Origin: VFMC01 sp046331225
GTDB lineage: Bacteria > Actinomycetota > Acidimicrobiia > Acidimicrobiales > Ilumatobacteraceae
Assembly (NCBI GenBank): GCA_046331225.1
Contig: JAXLRF010000002.1
Coordinates: forward strand, 620,001 to 684,000
DNA: 64,000 nt
Direction: 5' to 3'
Shown here: positions 42,667-50,126 of the stretch, piece after piece
Position numbering within the stretch: position 1 is the first letter of the stretch
Layout: each line of letters begins with the position of its first letter
The notes under the pieces: generated by a model
The model's database searches: none
What the model saw: the letters and a program-made list of their open reading frames with translations, nothing else
Told to the model about the DNA's origin: nothing
Made by a program: the position numbers and the translations under genes

Positions 42667-42723
42667 CGACGCGGGCGGATCGCTCGGTCGTCGCCCCATC
42701 GCACCCACCCCAAATCGACAGAG

Positions 42724-42795
42724 GCGGGCGATGACCACGAACCGGGACCAGGTCGGCACGTAGGTGAAGTCGGTGACCCACAACTGGTGGTCGTC
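42724..42795 (-). pseudogene. Remnant of an IS3-type transposase
   Basis: On the minus strand this stretch encodes HQLWVTDFTYVPTWS, the first-Asp region of an IS3 OrfB transposase. It matches the intact IS3 copy near 46100 (ALWVTDLTYVPTLSG) closely at DNA level but flanking sequence does not continue the gene. It marks the left boundary of the island. Confidence 0.6.
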
Positions 42796-42836
42796 AAGCC
42801 GATCGTGTTCCGAGCGAGGCGTGCGAGCATGGTCGT

Positions 42837-43796
42837 GTGTTCGGCCCGGCAGATGAGGACAGCGCTCGGTTCGCGACAGCACTTCGTGAGGGAGATCTCG
42901 GCGCCGTTCGCCGGTGCCCCAAGGCGGACGTGCACACACACGGCGTGCTGTCCGGCGATGCGGGGTACGTTCGGGAGCGAACCGGCCGCGAACTGCGGCC
43001 GGTGTCGGGGACGCTGACTTCGATGGCAGCGATGCACGACTGGGTGGAGTCGAACGTCGGCGACTTGTTCGCGGGTCCGTCCGGGCGAGAGGTCGGCTTG
43101 GACGCAGTGTTCGCCCGGCTGCGCTCGGACGGCGTGACGGTGGTGGTGCTCGGCGACGACGTGTGGATGGTCACCCAGCGACTCGGAACTGCCGCCGAGC
43201 TCACCGCGGAGATCGAAGCGGCCCGTCAGCGAATGGCACCAGAGGTGCGCTGGGTGCCCCAGATCGGCATCTCACGACATTGTCCGGTCGAGGCCGTGAT
43301 GCGATGGTTGGAACCCTTCCTCGACCTCGGGTGCTTCGCGTCGGTGGATCTCTACGGCGACGAGTTCGCCCAACCGATCGAGGTCTTCCAGCCGGTGTAC
43401 GACGCGTGCAGGACGGCCGGCCTGCGGCTCACAGCTCATGTCGGTGAATGGGGTTCGGCGTCAGACGTGGCACGGGCCGTCGATGTCCTGCAGCTCGACG
43501 CAGTTCAACACGGGATCGCGGCGGCATCGTCGACCTCGGTGATGCGACAACTCGCCGCCCACGGCGTGACCCTCAATGTGTGTCCCACCTCCAATGTGAA
43601 GCTCGGACGCGTGGAGCGACTCGATCTCCACCCGATCAGGAAGTTGTTCGACGCCGGCGTCAAGGTGACGGTCAACACCGACGACGCGCTCGTCTTCGGC
43701 GTCGGCGTCTCCGAGGAGTTCCTCGGCCTCTACCAAGCCGGCGTGCTCGGAGCCGACGAACTCGATCAGATCCGTCGATGGGGCCTCAACACCTGA
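42837..43796 (+). CDS. Adenosine deaminase-like amidohydrolase
   Basis: 319 residues from a GTG at 42837. Metal-binding motifs run in order: KADVHTHGVL near residue 30, TAHVGEWGSASDV with the catalytic Glu, AVQHGIAAA, VCPTSNVKLGRV and VNTDDALVFGV. All correspond to adenosine deaminase family zinc and catalytic residues. Purine or related amine substrates are likely, but specificity cannot be read. The gene lies between an IS3 remnant and the repeat-delimited island, so it may be an acquired gene. Confidence 0.82.
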   Translation: MFGPADEDSARFATALREGDLGAVRRCPKADVHTHGVLSGDAGYVRERTGRELRPVSGTLTSMAAMHDWVESNVGDLFAGPSGREVGLDAVFARLRSDGVTVVVLGDDVWMVTQRLGTAAELTAEIEAARQRMAPEVRWVPQIGISRHCPVEAVMRWLEPFLDLGCFASVDLYGDEFAQPIEVFQPVYDACRTAGLRLTAHVGEWGSASDVARAVDVLQLDAVQHGIAAASSTSVMRQLAAHGVTLNVCPTSNVKLGRVERLDLHPIRKLFDAGVKVTVNTDDALVFGVGVSEEFLGLYQAGVLGADELDQIRRWGLNT

Positions 43797-43955
43797 CCAC
43801 CGCCATCTCCCGCCGGCCGAGTGGCGCCGTGGTGATGCGCTCTCCGACGAGAGCGGCGATGCCGATCCGATCGATCCCTCTTTGTGTCAAGGGGGGCAGT
43901 TTCGTGCTCGTTCGGGGCGCGTCGGGCGTGCTCGTGACGTGGCTACCGGGGCGAG

Positions 43956-43971
43956 CGGATCGGCAGCTCGG
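43956..43971 (+). repeat. Island repeat, copy 1
   Basis: CGGATCGGCAGCTCGG. First copy of the dispersed repeat (consensus CCGATCGGCAGNTCGG). It lies between the deaminase-like gene and the vapC stop. Confidence 0.7.
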
Positions 43972-43986
43972 GGCGGGCCGGTTGCG

Positions 43987-44397
43987 TCAGACGGTGATGA
44001 TCTCGACGAGATCGTCGAGTGCCTGGAAGTCGTCCGGGTTGCGGGTGTAGAGCGGGACTTGCTTCGAGCACGCAACGGCAGCGATGAGCAGGTCGACGGC
44101 TCGCGCTCCACGCGCCTTGCGGCCTGCAGAGACGACGGCTGCGTACACACGCCCGTATGCGCGAGATGCCTCGGCGTCGAAGGGCAGCGGGTCGAACACT
44201 GCCTCGGCTCGCTGGAGCCGGTCCTGTCGTCGTGCTCGTTCGTCTGCGTCTTGCGTCGCGTGCGGGCCGGCAGCGAGTTCGGCCATGGTGATGGCGCTGA
44301 CCGCAGATTCGACGGGGAGAAGGTTCGGGTCGAGTCGCTCGAGGTCGATGATCACCGAGGTGTCGAGCAGCCCTTGTGCTCGTCGCTGGTCAGCCAC
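43987..44397 (-). CDS. vapC: PIN-domain toxin (VapC family)
   Basis: 136 residues from a GTG at 44397 that overlaps the antitoxin gene end by eight bases. PIN acidic residues appear in LLDTSVIIDLERL, TMAELAAGPH, and the C-terminal ARAVDLLIAAVACSKQVPLYTRNPDDF. VapC toxins are Mg2+-dependent RNases that cut tRNA or rRNA. The pair's autoregulatory operator is at 44648-44676. This module is bounded by island repeats 1 and 2. Confidence 0.88.
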   Translation of the reverse strand: MADQRRAQGLLDTSVIIDLERLDPNLLPVESAVSAITMAELAAGPHATQDADERARRQDRLQRAEAVFDPLPFDAEASRAYGRVYAAVVSAGRKARGARAVDLLIAAVACSKQVPLYTRNPDDFQALDDLVEIITV

Positions 44398-44644
44398 GCG
44401 GTGTCGGGTCCTGGTCGAGGACGGCGTCGAGATCGTCGCGGAAGCGGCGGGCGTCCACGGAAGGTGCATGGCGGAACATGGCGACGACCGTGTCGGTGGA
44501 CACGAAGCGATGACGTCGCAGCGGAGTGAGTTCGCCGACCGGAGTGCCGTTGCGCGTCACGATGAACGACTCGCCCTGATCGAGGGACCGCATGATCTCA
44601 CCGCTGTCGTTCCGCAGTTCCCGTTGCGTGATCGTTCGACTCAT
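44390..44644 (-). CDS. Phd/YefM-type antitoxin of the VapC pair
   Basis: 84 residues. The DNA-binding N-terminus reads RTITQRELRNDSGEIMRSL with the typical ESFIVTRNGTPVGELTPL strand following. The flexible C-terminus should wrap the toxin. It lies upstream of vapC and overlaps it, as in most toxin-antitoxin operons. A 13-base inverted repeat directly before its ATG is the expected autorepression site. Confidence 0.88.
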   Translation of the reverse strand: MSRTITQRELRNDSGEIMRSLDQGESFIVTRNGTPVGELTPLRRHRFVSTDTVVAMFRHAPSVDARRFRDDLDAVLDQDPTPRG

Positions 44645-44647
44645 GAC

Positions 44648-44676
44648 GAGAGCGTAGCACCATGTGCTACGCTCTC
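44648..44676. promoter_or_regulatory. Operator of the VapBC-type operon
   Basis: Perfect 13-base arms GAGAGCGTAGCAC (44648-44660) and GTGCTACGCTCTC (44664-44676) with a CAT spacer sit four bases upstream of the antitoxin ATG. This is the usual place for the toxin-antitoxin complex to bind and repress. Confidence 0.75.
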
Positions 44677-44689
44677 GCCATCACCCGTG

Positions 44690-44710
44690 CCGACCGGCAG
44701 AGCTGGTCGG
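44690..44710 (+). repeat. Island repeat, copy 2 (variant with longer loop)
   Basis: CCGACC at 44690-44695 and GGTCGG at 44705-44710, with GGCAG conserved in the loop. Both arms changed together relative to the consensus (T-A to C-G), so base pairing is kept. Confidence 0.55.
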
Positions 44711-44747
44711 CGTTCGGTGCGCCACCGGAAGGTGCGAACATCTTCGG

Positions 44748-45007
44748 ATGGCTCGTCACCTCAGGCTGATGCCCGACTATGGCCCGTACTTCGGAACCGT
44801 CGACGGGCAGGCCGTCACCTCGGCCTCACAGATCCCCGTGAGCGACACCACACGAGCCGAGATCGATCGTGGTGGAAGATCGGTTACGGCGACTCCGACC
44901 CTGGCATCGACGTCGATGACGACGGCTACGAGAACTTCACGCGTGACCTCGTGAGCAGGCTGCAAGCCGAACTCGGCCCAGAGTGGAACGTGACCTGGGA
45001 GCTGTAA
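44748..45007 (+). pseudogene. Broken small gene (frameshift)
   Basis: The first frame from ATG 44748 encodes ARHLRLMPDYGPYFGTVDGQ, which resembles actinobacterial small proteins starting with LRLMPDYG. The second, ending at the stop 45005-45007, encodes IGYGDSDPGIDVDDDGYENF and ends ELGPEWNVTWEL. The two parts look like one protein joined by a frame change or short deletion near 44865-44880. No function known. It lies between island repeats 2 and 3. Confidence 0.6.
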
Positions 45008-45010
45008 CGC

Positions 45011-45026
45011 CCTATCGGCAGATCGG
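45011..45026 (+). repeat. Island repeat, copy 3
   Basis: CCTATCGGCAGATCGG, three bases after the stop of the broken gene. The 217-base gap 45008-45224 holds copies 3 and 4 and no gene I can support. Confidence 0.7.
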
Positions 45027-45195
45027 CGTGGCCCCCGCACCGCCTCCTACGCGAGTATCTGGCATCCCGACAACAGGCACGGTGAGGTGCCCGAGGCGCG
45101 AGCCGAACTGGCAGGAGTAGGAGGCGGCAGCCGGGAGGCCCGCACGCGTGATGCGCGATCGGCATCCTGAGTAGTCCCTGCCGGGCTCACCGCGC

Positions 45196-45211
45196 CCGAT
45201 CGACAGATCGT
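45196..45211 (+). repeat. Island repeat, copy 4
   Basis: CCGATCGACAGATCGT, one base off the GGCA loop (GACA). It lies 14 bases from the stop of the split lipoprotein gene. Confidence 0.65.
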
Positions 45212-45224
45212 GGGGGCCATTGCG

Positions 45225-45555
45225 TCAGGGCCAGATGATCGTCTCAAGGTCGGCGACGTCTGCGAGGGAAGCGACCATCGACACGTCGCCGCTGAACTTC
45301 GTACCCCATAGGTCATAGTCGGTGTACACAAACCAGCTTCTGTCGATCGGCCACCAGTTGCTCGGTGTCGCCGCGATGTGGATCGACTCGGCAAGGGCTG
45401 CCAGTTCTCCGAGCCGAAACTCGTACATCATTGGGCGCTCGTAGTTCGCGCCGATCATCGGCGTGAAGTACCCGAGGCACGCCGTCTCCTCGCCGCTGGG
45501 TGACCGTGCCGCAAGCCAGGCGACCAACGTCGCAACGGACTCGTGGTCGAGGGAA
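45225..45555 (-). pseudogene. C-terminal part of a lipoprotein gene truncated by IS3
   Basis: The frame reads from the IS3 end into DHESVATLVAWLAARSPSGE, then YFTPMIGANYERPMMYEFRL and ends ADLETIIWP. There is no start codon outside the IS that would give a complete protein. Codon use is less GC-biased than the core genes. It probably belonged with the signal-peptide piece at 46904-47079 on the other side of the IS. Confidence 0.6.
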
Positions 45556-45587
45556 CTGAACCGCCCTGGGTCTGATGGAGGCTCGGG

Positions 45588-46514
45588 CTATTGGTTTCCA
45601 ACCCCGGCTGGTGTGCCTGTCGGGGAGGGCTGTGGTGCAGCGTAGAACGCTGCTTCGAACTCTGCGGGCGGGATGTCGCCGCAGTGGCTGTGGAGGCGGT
45701 GCTCGTTGAACCAGTGCACCCAGGTGAGCGTCGCCAACTCGACCTCGCCGACATCGGCCCACCTTCGTGGGGCGTCGGGCCCGTAGATGCATTCGGTCTT
45801 GTAGAGCCCGTTGGTGGTCTCGGCGAGCGCATTGTCGTAGCTGTCCGCGACGGTGCCGATCGATGGTCGAGCGCCGATCTCGTCGAGGCGTTCGGTGAAG
45901 CGCACCGACGTGAACTGCGACCCGGCATCCGCGTGTGTCACGAGCCCGACGAGCCGCCGGTTCCCGCGTGAACGACGGGCCATCTCGAGCGCGTCGAGGA
46001 CCATGTCGGTGCGCATGTGTGACGCCGCCCGCCAGCCGACGATCCGCCGGCTGTAGGCGTCGACGATGAAGCACACGTAGGCCATCCCCGACAGCGTCGG
46101 CACGTAGGTGAGGTCGGTCACCCACAACGCGTTCGGTCGTTCGGCGGTGAAGTTCCGCTTCACGAGATCCGGCGCCCGCACCGCGTCCGGGTCGGCGATG
46201 GTGGTGAACACCTTGCGCCGCTTGCGACTCACACCCTCGATCGCGAGCTGGCGCATCAGCCGGGCGACCTGATCCCGGCCGATGTCATGACCGGCACGGC
46301 GGGCTGCTTTCCAGAGCTTGTGCGCGCCGTAGACCTTGCGGTTCGCGACCCACAACACCATCAGCATCTGCATCATCACCGCGTCACGCGCCGCCCTTGC
46401 CGACACGGCCCGGGTCTTGTTCGCGTAGTAGGTGCTCGGAGCGATCTGCATCACCTTGCAGATCGGCTCGACCCCGAGCTCGTCCCGGTTCGCGTCGATG
46501 AACTCGACGATCAC
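45588..46514 (-). CDS. IS3-family transposase OrfB (DDE integrase)
   Basis: 308 residues. An HTH_21-like N-terminus (KVMQIAPSTYYANKTR, YGAHKLWKAARR) precedes the rve integrase core. The catalytic acids are Asp in LWVTDLTYVPTL, Asp in THADAGSQFTS and Glu in NALAETTNGLYKTE. It normally works as an OrfAB fusion made by frameshifting. Because orfA is broken here, this copy is probably not autonomous. Confidence 0.93.
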   Translation of the reverse strand: MIVEFIDANRDELGVEPICKVMQIAPSTYYANKTRAVSARAARDAVMMQMLMVLWVANRKVYGAHKLWKAARRAGHDIGRDQVARLMRQLAIEGVSRKRRKVFTTIADPDAVRAPDLVKRNFTAERPNALWVTDLTYVPTLSGMAYVCFIVDAYSRRIVGWRAASHMRTDMVLDALEMARRSRGNRRLVGLVTHADAGSQFTSVRFTERLDEIGARPSIGTVADSYDNALAETTNGLYKTECIYGPDAPRRWADVGEVELATLTWVHWFNEHRLHSHCGDIPPAEFEAAFYAAPQPSPTGTPAGVGNQ

Positions 46515-46848
46515 TTCGATGGGCGGTCGAGCTCCGCCGCGAAGAAAGCCGACGCCCTTCGCAAGATTTCGTTCGCGCGGCGCAACTCCCGGTTCTCCTG
46601 CTCCAACTGGCGGACCCGCTCAGCCTCAGCCGACGTCACCCCGGGCTTCACCCCGGCATCGATCTCGGCCTGCTTCACCCGCGCAACGTCTCGAGGCCGA
46701 CGCCGAGCTGATCGGCGACCCGCTTCACCGTCCCGTGATCGGTGCCCAACTCCTTGCGGAGCTGACGCACCGCCCGCACCGCACGCTCCTTCTCGGCCTC
46801 GCTGTAACGACGCGTCGTTGGCTTCCCAGGCGACATCTCATGTGGCAT
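46511..46848 (-). pseudogene. IS3 OrfA, frameshifted
   Basis: From ATG 46848 it reads MPHEMSPGKPTTRRYSEAEK, with the helix-turn-helix GTVKRVADQLGVGLETLRG, then stops at codon 60. After a 4-base loss (expected TGGG), the correct frame resumes with VKQAEIDAGVKPG and the leucine-zipper-like QLEQENRELRRANEILRRAS and ends overlapping orfB. Confidence 0.75.
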
Positions 46849-46903
46849 GACTCCATCCTCGTTTCCAAGGTCAAGAGCCTCCAGGGATCCCAGGGCGGTT
46901 CAG

Positions 46904-47079
46904 GCTGCCTGGGAAGCAGCGCTTGTCGCGGGAGACCCGACGGCGCCTTGGCTGGCGCACGAGCCCACTACCGACGCTGCGACCATGAACGCCAGAGCGA
47001 TTCGCCAGCCCGGTGGCCGTCGCCGATCAAATTCCTGCCGAATCAGCCGTCTTCCGAGCATCCGTCGCACTGTCGCCAT
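46904..47079 (-). pseudogene. N-terminal part of a lipoprotein gene truncated by IS3
   Basis: From ATG 47079 with a good AAAGGG ribosome site, the frame encodes a basic start, the hydrophobic stretch WRIALAFMVAASVVGSC with a lipobox-like Cys, and ASQGAVGSPATSAASQ before running into the IS end. It is on the same strand as the C-terminal piece at 45225-45555, so the IS likely split one lipoprotein gene. Confidence 0.55.
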
Positions 47080-47184
47080 GGACCCTTTCGACGTGTCGGA
47101 ACAGGCACCAGTTCCGCAACGACACCCTTCCGACAACCCGAATCCTGCCTGCGCCGGACCCCGAGCACAAGCGTCCACTCCGAC

Positions 47185-47200
47185 CTGATCGGCAGATCGG
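47185..47200 (+). repeat. Island repeat, copy 5
   Basis: CTGATCGGCAGATCGG, 33 bases before the start of the membrane protein gene. Confidence 0.7.
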
Positions 47201-47233
47201 CGCTCCCGATCGCGGGCGCCCGGCGACTGGTGA

Positions 47234-47794
47234 ATGTCAAAATCGAGTTCGATGGCACCTGCCCGGACGACCTCATTCCTTCTGGACGGTGTGGACCGAG
47301 ACACCGCAACAGGCATCGTCCGGCGAGTCCTGCTCTCCGGCGAGCGCTACTTCGACGCCTCGGAATCAGCGAGTGGACTTCATGTCGTCGAAGGCTCCCG
47401 ATCTCTGTTCCTCCTTGACGTCGAACTGTCAGTCGAGCTCGAAAGCGCACCGAACGGCACGATGGTCACCCTCGCAAGCCACTTCGACTCATTCGTGAGC
47501 AAGGACGTGTTCGGCACGACCTCCGGGTCACTCGCTGCGCTCGAGTCTGCGATCCAGGCGGGAGCCGCCACACGCGAGACCGTCAACGAGCCACTGCCGG
47601 GCAAGGTGCACGAGCGACTTCGTTGGTGGCATCCATGTGCCGCCATCGCACTCGCCGCGACAGCGTTCATCCCGGTGATGGTTGCATTGCCGATCGTCCT
47701 GAGCGTCTTGGCCGCGGCGCTCGTAGCGCGATGGGTGACCCGACGTCGACGATCAGTGGCCAAGAACGCCGGAACGCACTCTCCACCGACGTGA
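47234..47794 (+). CDS. Hypothetical protein with C-terminal membrane helices
   Basis: 186 residues. A soluble N-terminal domain (FLLDGVDRDTATGIVRRVLL, SLFLLDVELSVELESAPNGT) is followed by a hydrophobic stretch of about 40 residues (CAAIALAATAFIPVMVALPI onward) that can form two membrane helices, and a basic tail RWVTRRRRSVAK. I do not recognise the family. It is a single-gene module between island repeats 5 and 6, on the plus strand. Confidence 0.65.
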   Translation: MSKSSSMAPARTTSFLLDGVDRDTATGIVRRVLLSGERYFDASESASGLHVVEGSRSLFLLDVELSVELESAPNGTMVTLASHFDSFVSKDVFGTTSGSLAALESAIQAGAATRETVNEPLPGKVHERLRWWHPCAAIALAATAFIPVMVALPIVLSVLAAALVARWVTRRRRSVAKNAGTHSPPT

Positions 47795-47818
47795 CCAGCC
47801 GACTGGCCGAATCGCGAC

Positions 47819-47834
47819 CCGATCGGCAGTTCGG
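47819..47834 (+). repeat. Island repeat, copy 6
   Basis: CCGATCGGCAGTTCGG, 25 bases after the membrane protein stop. An upstream sequence (47798-47813, CCGACTGGCCGAATCG) can pair with it imperfectly to form a longer bulged hairpin. Confidence 0.7.
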
Positions 47835-47850
47835 GGCGGTGCTCTCCGGC

Positions 47851-48537
47851 CTAGCGGTCCGCTGGGCGGGGTGAGGCGCGGGAGTCGCTGCCATCCGTTG
47901 CGTCTAGGGCCGACGTTGGTTCCCAGGCTGGCGAGTCTGTCCCGGGACACTTGAAGTCCGAGAGCGAGCCGACCGTTCCATCGACATTGACCTGACCCAG
48001 TGCCAACTGAAACCGCTGATTGAGTCCAATGTCAGCGCTTCCCGACACATCGACGCTGTCGCCCGGCCCAAAGGCCCGGACGACGAGAAGCAGGTCCGGC
48101 AACGGCGGCCACGGCGCCGTCGAGAACATTGAATCCTCGTTGACTCTGCGAAGAAGAGACTCGTTGATGACCTCTCGATCGGCGCCCGGAGAGACAACGT
48201 CCGGCGCAGTCGACACCACGAGCGAACGCGGACTGATCGGCGGGTCAAACGTTTCCCGCATGATCGGATCGAACGCCTGGCTGCTCGTGCTCAACATCCC
48301 GACCTCGACCGTGGCGATGCTGTTGTCGCCGCAGGGATAGATCAGCAATCCAAAGCTCGTACTCGTGAGCCGAGCGACTCCGCTCGTGAACTGCGGACCA
48401 ACGACATGCCGATCGACGGACGAGCAGCCGGGCAGCAGGCACGCGACCGCCGCTACTACACATGATGCTGAACGTCTCAGGTCGATATCGGAAACCGTAA
48501 CGGCACGAGGTCCACGACGGAGGTCGATGTTTGCCAC
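47851..48537 (-). CDS. Putative lipoprotein
   Basis: 228 residues. A long basic N-terminus is followed by CVVAAVACLLPGC, a signal peptide with lipobox LPGC near residue 38. The mature part is beta-rich (TSTSFGLLIYPCGDNSIATV, DLLLVVRAFGPGDSVDVSGS). No family recognised. Single-gene module between island repeats 6 and 7. Its first 60 bases overlap the smaller frame at 48477-48668, and the true start is uncertain. Confidence 0.6.
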   Translation of the reverse strand: MANIDLRRGPRAVTVSDIDLRRSASCVVAAVACLLPGCSSVDRHVVGPQFTSGVARLTSTSFGLLIYPCGDNSIATVEVGMLSTSSQAFDPIMRETFDPPISPRSLVVSTAPDVVSPGADREVINESLLRRVNEDSMFSTAPWPPLPDLLLVVRAFGPGDSVDVSGSADIGLNQRFQLALGQVNVDGTVGSLSDFKCPGTDSPAWEPTSALDATDGSDSRASPRPADR

Positions 48538-48668
48538 ACGCCGTCACTACTGCAGGCGGCGCCGTCGGCGCAGGAGCGCTCAGCCGGCCCCTGAGCGAAC
48601 ACCGCTGACAACGCGACCCCCCAACAAAGGGCCCGAACCACGACGGCGAGCGCGAGGCGCCACGCCAT
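48477..48668 (-). CDS. Possible small secreted protein
   Basis: 63 residues from ATG 48668: MAWRLALAVVVRALCWGVAL then AVFAQ, a signal-peptide-like start, followed by a short Cys-containing tail ending VPLRFPIST. Repeat copy 7 abuts the start codon. It overlaps the lipoprotein gene, so one of the two starts may be wrong. Low confidence. Confidence 0.35.
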   Translation of the reverse strand: MAWRLALAVVVRALCWGVALSAVFAQGPAERSCADGAACSSDGVWQTSTSVVDLVPLRFPIST

Positions 48669-48669
48669 G

Positions 48670-48685
48670 CCGATCGGCCTTTCGG
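48670..48685 (+). repeat. Island repeat, copy 7 (degenerate)
   Basis: CCGATCGGCCTTTCGG, with the GGCA loop altered to GGCC. Nothing else recognised between here and copy 8 at 48814. Confidence 0.55.
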
Positions 48686-48813
48686 AATGCGGGTCGCACG
48701 TCGTGCGCGCTCCGGTGCGTTCAGCGAACGGCAGCGCACGCGACGTCCGGACCATCAGAGCAACCCGCTCGAAATGCCCGGACCGGACGGCGAACGCAAG
48801 CCATGTGCCCGAC

Positions 48814-48824
48814 CCGATCGGCAG
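48814..48824 (+). repeat. Island repeat, copy 8, left part (split by recombinase element)
   Basis: CCGATCGGCAG directly abuts the left end of the tyrosine recombinase element. The missing ATCGG, preceded by another CAG, is found at 51206-51213 (CAGATCGG) just beyond the right end. Confidence 0.75.
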
Positions 48825-48870
48825 TTATTCCGGTGATCTGTCAAGGGGTGATCGGGTTATTCCGGTGATC
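48825..48870 (+). repeat. Left terminal direct repeats of the recombinase element
   Basis: TTATTCCGGTGATC occurs at 48825-48838 and again at 48857-48870, 32 bases apart, in the same orientation. Paired recombinase-binding sites are common at tyrosine-recombinase ends. Only one inverse copy is seen at the right end. Confidence 0.75.
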
Positions 48871-48875
48871 GGTGG

Positions 48876-50126
48876 TCAGCCGGTCTCGGCGGGGAGGGTG
48901 TCGAGGAGCCGGTTGAAGATGGCGGCCCGGTCGGTCTGATGGTTGCGGGTGGCGTGGTCGGCTTGGGCTCGCAGGGTGGGGCGGAACTCGACGGCGGTCT
49001 GGTAGTAGCCGCAGCCTTCGCAGATCGTTTCGTACGCGCAGTCGCTGGCGGCGGGCCGGTTGCACCAACCGTTGGCGAGCATGCGCCGATGCTCACCGGC
49101 GAGCTGCTGCAAGCGTTGCTCAGGGTCGGTGGCGGTGTAGAGCGCGTCGATCTTCGCCGAGGCGGTCGCGTATTCGTCGGCGACGGTCTTGTTCGCGATC
49201 CGCGCGTAGGTGAGGGTCATGCGCAGACTGCGATGGCCGAGCATCGTCGCGATTGCTTCGAGTCGCATCCCACGATTGATCGCCTGGGTCGCGAGGGTGT
49301 GGCGCAGCTGATGCGGATGCACGTGACCGAGCCCGGCGCCGGCGGCGATGCGACGCACGATTCTCGTCACCTGGTGCCGGCTGAGCGGCTGACCGTGATG
49401 ATGCAACAGCAGTCGATCGACGGGCGGATGATCAGCGATCCAGTCGATGAGCAACCGGGCGGCGTTCGGGTGCAATGGGACGAGCCGGTCGTTGTGGAGT
49501 TTGCCGACCGGGACCCGCAGCCAGGGTGCCCCGTTGAGCTCGACGACAGCGTCACGCTCGAGCGTGCAGAGCTCACCGACACGCATCCCGGTTCTCGACA
49601 GCAGCTCGATCACGAGCCGATCGAACGGGGCAGCACCAGCGGCTGCGGCGGCGAGCCGGGCGGCTTGGACGTCGTCGAGGAACCGTGGCAGCGGGTCATC
49701 AGCGACCGGGACATCGACGGAGAAGATCGGGATCCGCATCGGTGCGTCGTCCCAGTCCCACTCGATGATCCGATCGAAGAACGAGCGCAGCATCCCGAAC
49801 CGCTGCCGGATCGTGTTCCTCGCCGGTGGCCGGCCTGCGGCAGTGATGTGCGCGACGAAGAACAGCTTGAACGCTTCGACATGGACCCGGCGAACGTCGG
49901 CGAACCCGACGAGGTCCGGGTGTTCGACGACGAGGAACCGGGCGAAGCAACGCAGCGTGTTGTCCGCGACATCCACCGTTGCGGGGCGCATCGACACGGC
50001 GAGCTGATCCAGATAACGCCAGGCAGTGACCGCAAACAGCGGGGCCTGCGCGATCACGAGATCCCACTCGTGATGCCGACCGACACCGTCATCGGCGGGT
50101 TCGTTGAGGGCGGCGACGGCGCTCAT
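48876..50126 (-). CDS. Tyrosine recombinase, TnpB-like with C-terminal Cys cluster
   Basis: 416 residues from ATG 50126, overlapping the first recombinase by four bases. Catalytic residues are Arg in SRTGMRVGELCTLERD, HxxR in HPHQLRHTLATQ, His in LGHRSLRMTLTYARI and the Tyr there. A core-binding SAM-like domain precedes them. After the catalytic domain comes a Cys-rich stretch, GWCNRPAASDCAYETICEGC, a probable zinc site as in Tn554 TnpB-type recombinases. It ends five bases inside the left terminal repeat. Confidence 0.9.
   Translation of the reverse strand: MSAVAALNEPADDGVGRHHEWDLVIAQAPLFAVTAWRYLDQLAVSMRPATVDVADNTLRCFARFLVVEHPDLVGFADVRRVHVEAFKLFFVAHITAAGRPPARNTIRQRFGMLRSFFDRIIEWDWDDAPMRIPIFSVDVPVADDPLPRFLDDVQAARLAAAAAGAAPFDRLVIELLSRTGMRVGELCTLERDAVVELNGAPWLRVPVGKLHNDRLVPLHPNAARLLIDWIADHPPVDRLLLHHHGQPLSRHQVTRIVRRIAAGAGLGHVHPHQLRHTLATQAINRGMRLEAIATMLGHRSLRMTLTYARIANKTVADEYATASAKIDALYTATDPEQRLQQLAGEHRRMLANGWCNRPAASDCAYETICEGCGYYQTAVEFRPTLRAQADHATRNHQTDRAAIFNRLLDTLPAETG

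Larger units (their letters stand above)
45556..46903 (-). mobile_element. IS3-family insertion sequence
   Basis: About 1.35 kb. Terminal inverted repeats start CTGAACCGCCCTGGG at both ends (45556-45570; inverse at 46889-46903) and stay similar for about 29 bases. It carries orfA, which is frameshifted, and an intact orfB. I see no target duplication (GGAA left, GCTG right), so flanking DNA may have been lost or changed after insertion. Confidence 0.85.
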
